64,000 nucleotides of DNA, taken from positions 23,506 to 87,505 of the forward strand of contig JASAND010015774.1 of assembly GCA_030248195.1 (NCBI GenBank), in the 5' to 3' direction. The notes beneath the pieces are model-generated. The model had not been told where the DNA came from. It was given only the letters and a program-made list of their open reading frames with translations, and did no database searches. Position numbers and translations under genes: made by a program. The stretch comes from Trissonchulus latispiculum (Eukaryota; Nematoda; Enoplea; Enoplida; Ironidae). Positions 35,744-46,910 of the stretch are shown one piece after another. Each line of letters opens with the position of its first letter. Position 1 is the first letter of the stretch.

Positions 35744-36546
35744 ATTATCTCGTAGCCCCATAAACACTAGGCGTAGAGATAATGTTGTTTTGCGCAACTT
35801 TAATATTATGGGCAGCCCTCGCTTCGCCCCTGATTTTACTTGCGCACTGTGCGGTCTCCCCAGAAATTATGGTGTACCTGGTGCACCCTCAGTCCCTCAG
35901 TACACCCCTTGCGCATGTATGTTGCTTAGTGAATATAGCTTATGTATAATTAACAATGCATAATTGCATTACATATGTAGTAGATGAAGAATAAACCACT
36001 AGTTGTTCTCTTCATTGTATTGCGTAACGGTGCTCCAACCACAATACGCGAATGTACCCCCCGTTTGTTGGGGAGGGGGTCGAGAAACCTAGTATCCTTC
36101 ACCGTTAGATAAGCCAAAGCAGATTCCCATTTGATCCAGGAGTAACCAAAAGAACATAGAACACATATCCTATAGAACACATCCATAAATCCTTTTCATG
36201 CACAAAAGAACTCCTGTAACTATTACCAGTAACTTGACATAATCTTAGAAAATTTGAAAAATCCTTAGGTTTTTGGGTAATTTTTGGCTGTCAACTTCGG
36301 ACCCATGCCACACTAACGTTCAATCGACAGGAACGATTAATTGTATTATGATCTTAAAGTACAAGACGCGAACTTTCATTTCCGCTAGATTTTGTATATC
36401 ATGTGCCAGTCGACCAGGGTGAGCCGTTGTTTTCCCCCACTTTGCCGGTGAATTGTCTTTCCCCCCTCTGACTGTATACTAATGCCCTGTCCATATATTT
36501 CTATAAGCCTTAGCTGATTGAGTGGAAAAATATGATAATTAATACG

Positions 36547-36577
<31 letters not shown>

Positions 36578-39530
36578 ATGTATATATATACGTACAATAT
36601 TGCAATAGTTCATGACATTGTACATATCAATTAAGTTGAGCATGGTTTGGTTACGAAATTAGGTTATTTTCTTAGTTTTATCACTGCTTACGATACTTCG
36701 AATCAGAATACATGATTATCTACGGTTCAGCGTAGGGATAACAAAGAATCCGAATAATATCAGGTTAATATGAGTTTTTTGGTCATGGACAAATACCTAC
36801 AAATTTCCTTCAGCATTATGTCGTTGACTTGGACAGCTGCATTCATCCATCATTCTCTACAATTATGCAACATTAGATAAAGCGGGCATATACATAGTAG
36901 TAAATGTATATATGCATATATATATATATATAGATATATATTACATATATACAAAGAATAAGGATATATGTGCATATAGAATATAAAATGTCCCAAGGTA
37001 ATATAATTTATCCGATTTGTTTTCCCTTTACGAAGCTCCTCTTCAAAGAAAGCTTTCATAATAAGCCCTTGCGCTGAATCGGACTATAAAGTATATTGTT
37101 ATGACCTAACCTGTTGTTGTTTGCTTCGTTTTATTGCTTATGTAGCAATAATACATATTGCCATCTCATGTTAGATATGCAACCTGCTTCTGTTTTGTTA
37201 AATATATATAAATAGTGTCTTCCTGAAATATTTTTCTAATAAGAAATATGTTTCTAAAGATTTCAACGGCTGTGTATTTCAACGTATGTACGTATTGGTT
37301 AGCTAATATAAACTTAAGCCTGACTTGCTATGACGTAAAGATTAGACTTTATCACAAGACGAGGTTAGCAAGAATAGTGTCTACAATATCTCAGGAGGAG
37401 AATTAATTAGTCTTATCAGGAAAAAAGTTTGGCATAAAACTTTTGCGACAGCTGTTGTATCTACTGGTGTTTTTGCGTCCAGCAAATATATATATACCAT
37501 ATCTACGTATATATACTTTATTATGTTAGCTTTCTTTAATATCTTTTCTTTTAATTGTTTGGACATTTTAGTGACGGTTAAGTTAAGTTACGTAGCCTTG
37601 TGCAGTGTAAATGGAAAAGTAAAGCTTGGTAGGCACCTGTTTACAGCATTCACTTAACTGAGGGTCATAAACATTACCATTTGTCCCAATTTTAATGAGT
37701 TTCCTGCCTTTACTGTCTGTTCCAGTTAGTTTGTAGTCTTTTCTTTTGTTATATTTGGTTAGGTCTGTACTCTATTATATACATATTATTATTGAAATTA
37801 TAAGGAAACTCAACATTTTCACTTTAAGTCTACCTAAATGTTTTTGCTTCTTTCAGATTTTCTCCAAAATTTCAGTTTGTTAAATATATAGCTTGAGGGT
37901 GTCTGGTTTTAGGAATATTTCTGTCTTTAATATCTCGAGTCCCGACTAATCTCTTTGCGCCTTTCTTAGCCCGTTTTTCTTGGACACTTCTTAAGCTTAA
38001 CTTTTACTTTATCTTCAGTCATAAGCGGTAAAGTAGGATTACTTCGTTATTGCCGTTTAAATAGCCAACATTTTTAGCTTATTCGTCTAGTCTTTGATTT
38101 CTAAAGGGTTCTTGAAGACAGAATATAAGATGTATTTTCCTCACTTAGCCGTGTGGCCCCGATCCTCTCATAGAGAGGAGGCCGCAGAGAGGCTACCAGC
38201 ACTAACATAGATGAAAAATGTACTGTGCTACAACTAGGTATTGTTCGTTGTGAGTTATTTCCATGTTCGTTCAATTTTGTTTGGTTTTAATGTGGTTTTA
38301 CACGTTTCGAAGTCGTAGAAAATTTAAAACAAAGTTTTTGTAGGATTTTAGGATTTCGGGAAAACCGGGTTACTGACTCAACCAGGCCTCTGGACCAAGC
38401 TTAAGTGACCCGGTTCCATCTATGAAATTGAATTCTTTTGAGGGTTAAAGTATATATGGATTGCAAATTTTACGTGTGGGAGGGACTAGTAGTTCTCCAT
38501 TTTCTGGATGTTCTCTGAAGGTCATTAAACTTTTGTTAGGTACTTTACTTTCACTTACTGTTATTAGGCCTATTTTATTATTATATACTTACTGTTATTA
38601 GGCACGGAAACGGAATGTTGCTCTTCCCTTCTGTCCAATTTCTACTTGGAATGTTACGGTTTTCGATTACCACCTGGCCTGTTTTCGACAATTAACGACC
38701 AGACAATTAATCTTACATACTTAATTAAATGAAACTTCGCGAAAATAAGCCTTAATTTGGATGCTTATCCTATCCTCTCGGTCAGTATTTTCTCTAACTC
38801 TTTATTTGATAATGAAGAAAGTTGGGAGATTTTATCTTAATGTCAGCTGGAGGAACAGATCCTAATTTGGTTGACCGATTCTGATGTTAAGCCAATGAAG
38901 GGTCAGATTGTTCAATTAGACTGAGGGTACCAGTCTGAAGGAAGGCTTAATTTTATTGCTAACTGGGCGCTGAACCTTGGGCACAAGATTTGATTAGAAA
39001 GCAGAATTTGAAGCAGAAGAATTAGTCGGAATTTCCAGTTGGTTTGAACTTCTTCGACATTGTGCACGTATCTACACTTATATTCTAATTCGGCAAAGCA
39101 TTGATTGGTGGTTGGCTACAATATCTGCTTCACCGATTCTGTGACGTAGTAAGTGTGATTATTAAAAAGTTGGAACATAGGGAAGGTTTGTGTTCAAGTT
39201 CATTGATATTTTATAGTAGCAGTAGTACAATAGAGTATGACATCAGGCACATTCCGTAGCAAGCGCAAAAACCGTGTTCTGTTTTCACTTTGGTGAGGGC
39301 GCTAGTGTATTACAGAGTACGATTCATAGAGTCCTATGTCATACTTTTAGAGTATATAATAATATGTTTCATTGCTGCCAGAACTCTTTGAGATGTGCTG
39401 TTAAATCTAAATAGGTACCTTATACATCTAAAACGTTGGTTTAGTGTGCATTTGTACAAAGATTTATACATAAATTTATACACATTTATACATAGTTACA
39501 GATTTACCGTAACTCTTGCTGTGCAGTGTT
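35744..39530. other. Intergenic stretch with microsatellites
   Basis: No gene is recognised. TA-rich microsatellites are at 36545-36592 and 36903-36957. A stem CCTCTC/GAGAGG near 38165 sits in a G/C-rich patch (38145-38200). The globin promoter should be near the right end; CTTGCTGTGCAG at 39515-39526 could be the acceptor of a 5' UTR intron or trans-splice site. Confidence 0.4.
36545..36592. repeat. TA/TG microsatellite
   Basis: A run of TA dinucleotides followed by TGTGTG and more TA repeats. Confidence 0.85.
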
Positions 39531-41706
39531 ATGGGCGCTAATCATAGCCAGAGTCATGAATCGTCACTGAAGCCAGCGACCGCTCATCATTCCCATTCAT
39601 CGCATGCACTTTCCACAGTCACTGAGGACAAGCCGGCCACATCGTCATCAGCGACCAAAAAGACTCTCCAGGCGCCCAGTGTTATCATAAGACGGGCCTC
39701 CTGCTCAGAAGCTATGCAAAAACCACGCGGGTCCCCGGGACCCCATCATTTGACCACAGGTGGTGGTTCCTCTGAACCTAACGCCATGGGCCTCTCCGGA
39801 GTGGAGATTCGACAAGTGCGGAAGTCTTGGCGAGTGGCTCGTCGCCAGGGCAATACAGAGCCTGGTCGAACAATCATGCTGGCCATCTTTGCCAAGTCAC
39901 CCGAAATCAAGGCCATTTTCAGTCATTTTCTGTCCGCCTCGCCGCGTGGCAGTGTTGTGGCTGAGAACGGTGGTATTGGCGGCAGCGAGGGTGCGTCCGG
40001 TTCTGATCACCAGCTGGATGTTAAGGTGATAAAGATTATAAATAAAGAAACATTAATACACAATGAAAGTCATAAAATGAACTGTCAGTAAATAGTTGAG
40101 CTCAAGCAAATTAACTCCAAAAGGGCCAAGTTTATGTTGACAGAAACAATTGACCTGTACAAATGTACAGCTGTGTGATACAGTATCATTGTGCACTGTG
40201 ATCGCATATACGGATCGCCTTGTTATGCCTAACTAACCTAGTTGTGGAACTCACCAGGGGCTTACAATCAGGTTATTTTTCTTTGAAACTGACCACCCGT
40301 TAATAAAGAAATGTCGTTTCGTCCTCTGGCGATCAACTACAGCCACACGTGATACGCTTCACAAGTTTGTGTGTATGACACAGTTGGTAAAACGCTCGTA
40401 TTTAACTAACAGATTTAACAGATTTAGAATTGCGGTGGAGTACGTAACGTTTCTGATACTATGTAGTGCCATTGGCGCCATAAAATTTTTCGCGGGGGGC
40501 GGACCTCAGTAAAATTTGGGGATCTACAGGGCGAAGCCTTTAAAAATTATTGAAAATCTTAAAAGGTTGTTATTGAAAGGTTTAAAACGCTGAAATAACG
40601 TTAAATTTAGCAAAAATTAATTCATTGTCGCGGCAAAGGCGCAAATTTTTTTGAAATGTTATGTCCGCGCGCAGAGCGGACAATAAACTTATTCCTATCC
40701 ATCTGGTTTGGGGCGGCAGTCCCCCCGTCCCCCCTTAAGTGCGCCTCTGTCTGATACATTATTCCATTTATCTGCTCCGATACAGTGCATACGACTCTAA
40801 ACTCACATTTTCTAATGAAGTTGTGCGATTATCGCATTTGTCTGAAAGTAGGATGAAATGAAATTCCAGCATATAATTGAAGATAGGAAATATATACCGA
40901 GAGATTGGAACCCGCAACCAGTCATGTAATTAAGCCCTTGGCACAGTCGTGTTGGATCTCTCTATTAATGTGAGGAACACGCCGTGCGTGCGTAATTGTA
41001 ACAGTACATCGTTACTCTATAACACATGATAAAAATCAAATATGTGGTATACAATATATGATAATATATATTCCTTAAATGCAGATAAGTGTCGCAGTTT
41101 CAGGATCGTCGTCAGAGTCTGGACGTCCGTCGAGCCGGTAGCGAGGACAGGCGATTTTCTGTGGACCGGCCAGGGCTACTGGAGCCGCCTTCCAGTCCCG
41201 CGGCGTCTCCGCATCGGCGTCGCAGCAGCAGCTGTTCAGTTCCCTTCGATTCCGCCCTTTTCCTCAATCACTCCCAGCGATTTACGGAAACATTTGATCT
41301 GATTGTTGCCAATCTGGAGGACCCTTCCGCTGTGGACAACCGACTGAATGAGCTGGGACGGGCTCATCTCCGTATGGTTGCGGATACGCCCATATCCAGT
41401 AAATACTGGGAAATCTTTGGTGAGGTGATGGTGGAAAAATCCCTGACCTGGGGCGCCTCTGTTGGCACTCAGAGAAATGTGACCCTGACCCAGGCCTGGA
41501 TTAAGGTCATCACCTACAGTGTGTCTAAGGTTAAGGAAGGCTACGAAGAGGAAAGACGGCTCTCTGTTCGACAAAAGTGGGGCACTGTTCGAAGAAAGGA
41601 TCAGCCTCCAAGGGCTTCCCTTTCCCCGGCGCCCTCCCATGGGGATGGGAATAGTCTCCAATTGGTTGTCCCGGAACGCCGGGCCTCTTCCGCGGGTTCA
41701 CATTAG
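39531..41706 (+). CDS. N-myristoylated-type globin with long interhelical insertion
   Basis: Inferred exons are 39531-40025 and 41104-41706, joined in phase 0 (donor GTGATA, acceptor TTTCAG), giving 365 residues. The start is the ATG of MGANHSQS, which fits an N-myristoylation signal (Gly2, Ser6). Residues 1-85 are Ser/His/Thr-rich and disordered-looking. The globin fold runs from about 87 (LSGVEIRQVRKSW, helix A) to about 312. His221 (NHSQRF) fits the distal E7 position, and His253 (LGRAHLRM) the proximal F8 position. KYWEIFGEVMVEKSLTWG and AWIKVITYS give helices G-H. About 80 Arg/Ser/Pro-rich residues (roughly 134-215) are inserted between the CD region and helix E, and the exon join falls inside them. 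A basic tail follows. The likely role is a membrane-attached haem protein in sensing or redox chemistry. AATAAA at 42103-42108 may be the poly(A) signal. Confidence 0.88.
40452..40757. mobile_element. Possible hAT-like MITE in the globin intron
   Basis: A perfect 8-bp repeat TCTGATAC flanks a 290-bp stretch (40452-40459 and 40750-40757). The right end reverse-complements to CAGAGGCGCACTTAAGGGGG, a tip style common in hAT MITEs. The left counterpart CATTGGCGCCATAAA starts about 10 bp inside the duplication, so the left border is uncertain. The interior is partly G/C-rich and non-coding. It lies wholly in the globin intron. Confidence 0.45.
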
Positions 41707-42820
41707 CAGGTTTTGGTCAGAAGATGCTGCCTTCATGCGTCTGCCGAGCTTGCTTTTTAATTTTTCTAGTTTCTACGTTAATCTTTTCGCAAAGCGCTAT
41801 TAGATAGAAGGTGCAATACGTTTGAAAGCAGCATTGAAACAACTTTACTGATCTGATCGCATTGTGTGTTTCTTATCTTGCTTCCGAACTGTGATACAAA
41901 ATATATATTAGTATTTGTAAGAATCTTCTAATGGATTAGTTTATGTAATCATTATGCCTACGTATTTTTGTATTGTAAAATGCTTTATGTGAACGCAAAA
42001 TATATAACAATGCTTGCTTTTAGTTGAAGGTTTGCTTGCTTTGAACTTTAAAAAGCAATGTACGTAACTTGGCAATCTCTTTCTAATGCAGTTTTTAGAT
42101 GCAATAAAAGAATTCCAGTGTTGGCTAAAACAAAAACTCGAAAGAAAGACAAAAACAAAAACAAATAAAGACACGATTGTTCCGTGTCTGCCATTTTTAA
42201 TTAGGTAGACATATGCACGTTCGGTTTGGAGTGGATTAGGCAAAAATGATAGATATATAATACAAGAAAGAAACGGAATCCCAGTTTACAACCATGTGTT
42301 ACTTTAGCTGTTTTTGAAGTAATTTCGCCATTTGTTGGGGAAGAGGTGAACTAAGGGCCCCAACTTTGGTAGGGAGTATGGTTTTAGTAAATCAGGTGTT
42401 GGTTGGAAAATCTTGCAATATAATAAGGTAATTTTCCTTTCCCCAAACGGGGAACCTTTTCAGATTTCGTTGAAGGTATCTTACTACTACCTCACCAAAC
42501 CAGAGGTGTATTTATGCTGTCAGAGAGTGTGTTGTTTTTCCCTTCTGCATCGTATCCCCTTCCCAACCAACCGCACATCCACACTATTAAAGCTTTACTC
42601 AGTGTGTAACATGGACAAGCCGTTAGTGGCTTACTCTTCTTAATAAAAAGAAAATATTTACTAACCTGCACTAATCATTTGCGGTCTATAGATTGCGCAG
42701 TCCTGGCCCAGATTGACCTATAAATCCAAGCTTGAGTGGATTAGAAATTTAATGTTAATAAATATACTAAATAAGCCATGTTAACACAACAAATTTACTA
42801 CTGTCACGTGCACTCTTATA
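41707..42820. other. Globin 3' flank
   Basis: The globin 3' UTR begins here. AATAAA occurs at 42103-42108 and again at 42164-42169. No other gene is recognised before the Tc1/mariner-type element. Confidence 0.4.
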
Positions 42821-43149
42821 CAGTACCGCTCAAAAGTAACCGGGTATCTCGCGAGCATGCGAGCAGCCGACTTGCTCGAGTTTGCTCGCGCTCGTTTGCT
42901 CGCGAAATCGCGAGACTTTATTTTTTAGCAAGCAGCTCCTCTAAAGGTTGCTGAAAACTTGCGTTAGACCTTTATGAAAGAAACAATTTTTCCTTGCAAC
43001 TTTTTGTCTGGCCTTTATTGGGTTGCCGCTTTTTACACAAAAAAGGCAACCCTTTCATCTGGGTATGTCCGTTTTTATTATTATTAATCTCGTGACCACC
43101 CCTGTCCCCCCCTCTAACTTTTGCTATGGTTGACCGATTGGGCTGAAAT

Positions 43150-43670
43150 TTTCACGGGGGGTTGGGGGTGGGGTGAAGTGTTGACTGAAGCGCGGGGAGC
43201 CCTGGGGGAGCAAGGTTGCTCCCGGAGCAGCGCCGTGAGTAAAAATGAGTAAAATAAAAAAGTTGTCCAAATGAGCTAATTTTGGTATCATTTGAAAGCT
43301 CTCGGCGAGTAATGAAAAAGTTGTAATTGGGTCAAGGCCTGAAAATGCACTCATTTTGAGTTATGAGCCGAAAAATGGTAAAAAAATGGCCAAAACCGGC
43401 CAAAATGGCTCAAAATTGAAAGTTCTCGGATCGGGCTCATATCGGTGTCATTCGAAAGCTCTCGTTGAGCACATAAAAAGTTGTAATAGGGCCAAGTCGC
43501 CAAAATGTACGAAAATTGAGTTACGGAGCTTCAAAGGGTCAAAATTGGTCAAAAATCTACCAAAATGACCAAGAATCTAAACAACTCTAAATATGGTCAA
43601 TATGGTACTCTATTGAGAGCTCTCGATACGGACTACACGAATCAGACTATACTGGGCCACAAAGGTGCCT
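43150..43670. repeat. Degenerate 160-bp tandem repeat
   Basis: The word TTTGAAAGCTCTCG or a variant recurs at 43291, 43451 and 43611, a spacing of 160 bp. Each unit also holds GTTGTAAT and repeated TGGCCAAAA-like words. A further single relative is near 45530 and another near 12837. The block begins after a GGGGAGC/GCTCCC hairpin at about 43193-43231. It is internal to the Tc1/mariner-type element. Confidence 0.6.
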
Positions 43671-43845
43671 CTTTTGGGAGATATAGCCATCTATAAACGG
43701 AAAATGCAGCGGCAACCCATTCTCGCTACTTCGCTAGTAGTTTTTGCTTTAATGCGAAAAGGTTATGTTTATGTTTTTTCTGTGTTACCCAAATGTTTTC
43801 AGAAAGCATTACAAAAATATTGTCTGCTATTCCCTACGTCACAGC

Positions 43846-44105
43846 ATAGCTTGTAGAGATTAGATCAGGGCCGACAAAGCCCGGCCCGGCCCAGCCCGGC
43901 CCGGCCCGACGGGCCGGGCCGGGCCGCGCAGACCTGGTTTTCAGTCAGGGCCGGGCCGGGCCGGGCCTGAAAAAAAGTCAGTAAGGGCCGGGCCGGGCCG
44001 CGCAGCTTCCAACGAAAAAAGCCCGGCCCGGCCTGGCCCTGTTCGGCCCTGCCAAGCCCTGTTCGGCCCTGCCAAGCCCTGACGTTTTTCGCATTAATTT
44101 ATTGC

Positions 44106-44140
<35 letters not shown>

Positions 44141-44689
44141 CTTTCCAATTCTTAGAATTGATTTTGACTTTCTAAATTCAAAATTTCTTGCTTTCTTTGT
44201 GTCAAACGAGACTGAATATACAAACAAATCAGTATCAAATATACATCAGCTTTCGAGTAACAGAAGTTTAGTCTACTACATACATATGTAACTGTTTCAA
44301 ACTCTATTTCAAACAACAAACAAACAAACATCCAAACATGTAAACCATTTAACTACTTCGGTAAATCGACCTCCGGCTAATTTATAGTACATTTAGTGCT
44401 AACTTCCTTAGCAGGGTAGGATGCTGAAATATTAGTAATGCACTGTTTTTTGAGAGAACTTGAACTTTGGATCTCGAGAATACGATAGTGCAACAGAAAA
44501 CAAAATTCTAAGCGTCTCAAAACTTCATACTAGAATTTTTTAAAAATTATGGCTTTTCAGGGCCGGGCCGGGCCGCGCAGACCTAAACGGCGCTCAGGGC
44601 CGGGCCGGGCCAGGGCCTGAAGCTTTTGACACAGGGCCGGGCCGGGCCGGGCCAAAAAAGTCGGCCCTGATCTCATCTCTAATAGCTTG
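43846..44689. mobile_element. hAT-like element with GGGCC arrays
   Basis: A perfect 8-bp duplication ATAGCTTG flanks the element (43846-43853 and 44682-44689). The element is 43854-44681 (828 bp). Tips TAGAGATTAGATCAGGGCCG and, from the right, TAGAGATGAGATCAGGGCCG differ at one base. Subterminal zones 43869-44090 and 44560-44670 are dense GGGCC/GGCCC pentamer arrays with CGCGCAGACCT-like spacers on both sides. The interior is A/T-rich with a TA microsatellite (44105-44142). There is no transposase. It is nested in the Tc1/mariner-type element. Confidence 0.8.
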
Positions 44690-46505
44690 CTCGCTCGCGA
44701 GGAACAGGACATTTAAAGAATTAAAGCTGCACCCTTTCAATCTTTAGAGCAAAATTGGTCCGATCTTACAAGATTATAATTTTGAATGCAGCTTTAGGCC
44801 TACTTGTCAAGATACTGCAAAAAGCTTAAAGAGGCCACATAGAACAACAGTAATATGGCAAGCAAAACAACACGAATTAACAACGAAAGCGGTGAGTAAA
44901 ATCATTGTACAAATCGTGAAACCGATATATCATAACCGTATATTAGCTATGCTATATGTAAAACAACCGAAGCTGAAACATTAAGCTACGCAGTGAAATT
45001 GCACCATGATTAAATTAAGAACACAAAATAATTATTAGTAATTATTACTTACTTATATATATACTTAATAAGCCTTACTTATGGCAGCATTTTTGCAGCG
45101 GGAAGTTTGAATTTTCTTAAATAGCATTATCTAATATAGTTGGTATTTTTTCAAGAACAGAAACCTTTTTGCTCTAAGAAATATTTTTTATTTTCACTTA
45201 CGTGGCACTATTCTCTGACAAAGCTTAAATGTTTTTAACAATGACCAGCAAGCAAGCTACAATATGTTTGTCTTTTCATAAAACCCTGGGTAACACAGAA
45301 AAATCAGGAACAGCCATTTTGTATTAAGGTGGTGATTTCTTTTGGGCACATATTGTTGGTTGACGGCACAAACCAAGATGAAATTTGATCAAACTTTACA
45401 AAATAAGTTCATTTGGTGTTCTAACACCCTCCGCGCAATCCCGCTTCAAAATTTCGACATTTCCGTTCAGGACGGTTTTCGCCAATTTCTGACAGTTGAG
45501 CAGCAACTGCATAGCTGTGACTATACTCATTTGAAAGATCTCGTTGAGCTCTACAGTTTTGCTTTTGAAAGCAACTTTCTAGCTTATCTCTAGCGTGAGA
45601 TATAGCCGATTTTCTTATTTTGGCGTTGAAAACTTGTAATTTTTGCAGAAATCAAATAATGCACGATTTCTTGAGCTACGCAAGCCGTAAAATTTAACTA
45701 AGGGTATCGATTTGAAGACCTCGTCGAGGCCGAATATCCGAGGCATGATGATCTTCCAACTCCTATCCCGTGAGCTGCTATCATAAAAAATGTAGTTTTT
45801 GCAAAAACATGACCAAAATTTTTCCAGCGATTGTGGAGCATTTACTATACAAGCTAGAGGGTTGCCACTTACTAGACATGTTTTACACAAAAATACCCAG
45901 GGACCCTTTTTTAGTTGCCCCGATTGCTGCTTTCGAGCTAAAGTTATCGATTGCCAAAGTTGGGAAAAGTAGGTAAAATCCAGGTTGCACAAACATTTTA
46001 GCTTATGTCTTCATAACGACGAGTGATTTCATGATAATTAAAAAAGGGTCCCCAGCTATTTGATAGTAGAATCGAATGATGTAGCCGATGCCTCACGAAA
46101 AAATTTACTTTAGTCTGCAAAAAATCTGGAAAATTAAAGAACTTCGAAAATCCAGGAAAATAGTTTCCAAAGACTGAAGTTAGTTTCATTGCATTCATTA
46201 GAAAGAGAAAATGTTAAGCTCCATTCTGATATGAAAATGGCTTCTTAACTCCAAGGAATGAATGAGTAATAAGGGTTCAAAGTTGATGTCTCCAAAAGGA
46301 ATCACCACCTTAAAGCAACAAACTGGAAAGCTTTTCAAGAACTTAGCTACACCATAAATGTTAGCGTTAACCTTTTAGAAACGCTCCCAGTAAACGTAAA
46401 ATTTTTAGTCTCCCATCTCGCGAGTAAACGAGCGCGAGCAAGATCGAGCAAGCCAGCATGCTCGCATGCTCGTGAGATACCCGGTTACTTTTGAGCGGTA
46501 GTGTA

Positions 46506-46910
46506 CTTTTATACACAGCACTCTTGTTTATGTCCCTATGTGCACTATCTTCTGGCGTTAAAAAACCCCCTCTCTTGTTACCGGTTATATTACCTTTAAG
46601 GCTTGTGGATAATAGCAGCAGCGCCGCTTTGACTACGTAAGATCTAAGGATATAATATGAATGAATGACGCTCATTACTGAAAAACAACTCAGATGTTTC
46701 GAATCTATGCGGTGATCATCTGATGAATGAGTAAACGACGGGGGTGAAAGTTGAGAACAATGTGTTCCCTACGTCTTCACTTTGATCTCTTCCGCTTCTT
46801 ATTGATACGGACAGTAAAACCCTGAGCTTTACTAGCAGAAAGGCCTGAATCCATTAGCTGCACACTTTCTTTTAATTAATATGATGGTGACGTTTGTAAA
46901 GGGATGATCC
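46506..46910. other. No gene recognised
   Basis: Short spacer between the Tc1/mariner-type element and the MULE-like element. Nothing is supported. Confidence 0.4.

Larger units (their letters stand above)
42819..46505. mobile_element. Tc1/mariner-type non-autonomous element with nested hAT
   Basis: TA flanks both ends (42819-42820 and 46504-46505). Terminal repeats of about 95 bp start CAGTACCGCTCAAAAGTAAC on the left and, from the right, CACTACCGCTCAAAAGTAAC. They continue with CTCGCGAGCATGCGAGC-type words, so GCTCGCG recurs through both termini. The CAGT..CTCAAAAGT tip and TA duplication are typical of Tc1/mariner. The total is 3683 bp, or about 2.85 kb without the nested hAT element. No DDE transposase frame was seen, so it appears non-autonomous. 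Confidence 0.75.

Noticed and set aside
40895..40975. GGGTTCCAATC (minus strand) resembling a tRNA T-loop
   Set aside because: Acceptor and T stems do not pair.
42819..46505. Search for a Tc1/mariner DDE transposase in the interior
   Set aside because: Frames such as 45342-45593 and 45615-45992 have no catalytic motif or helix-turn-helix.
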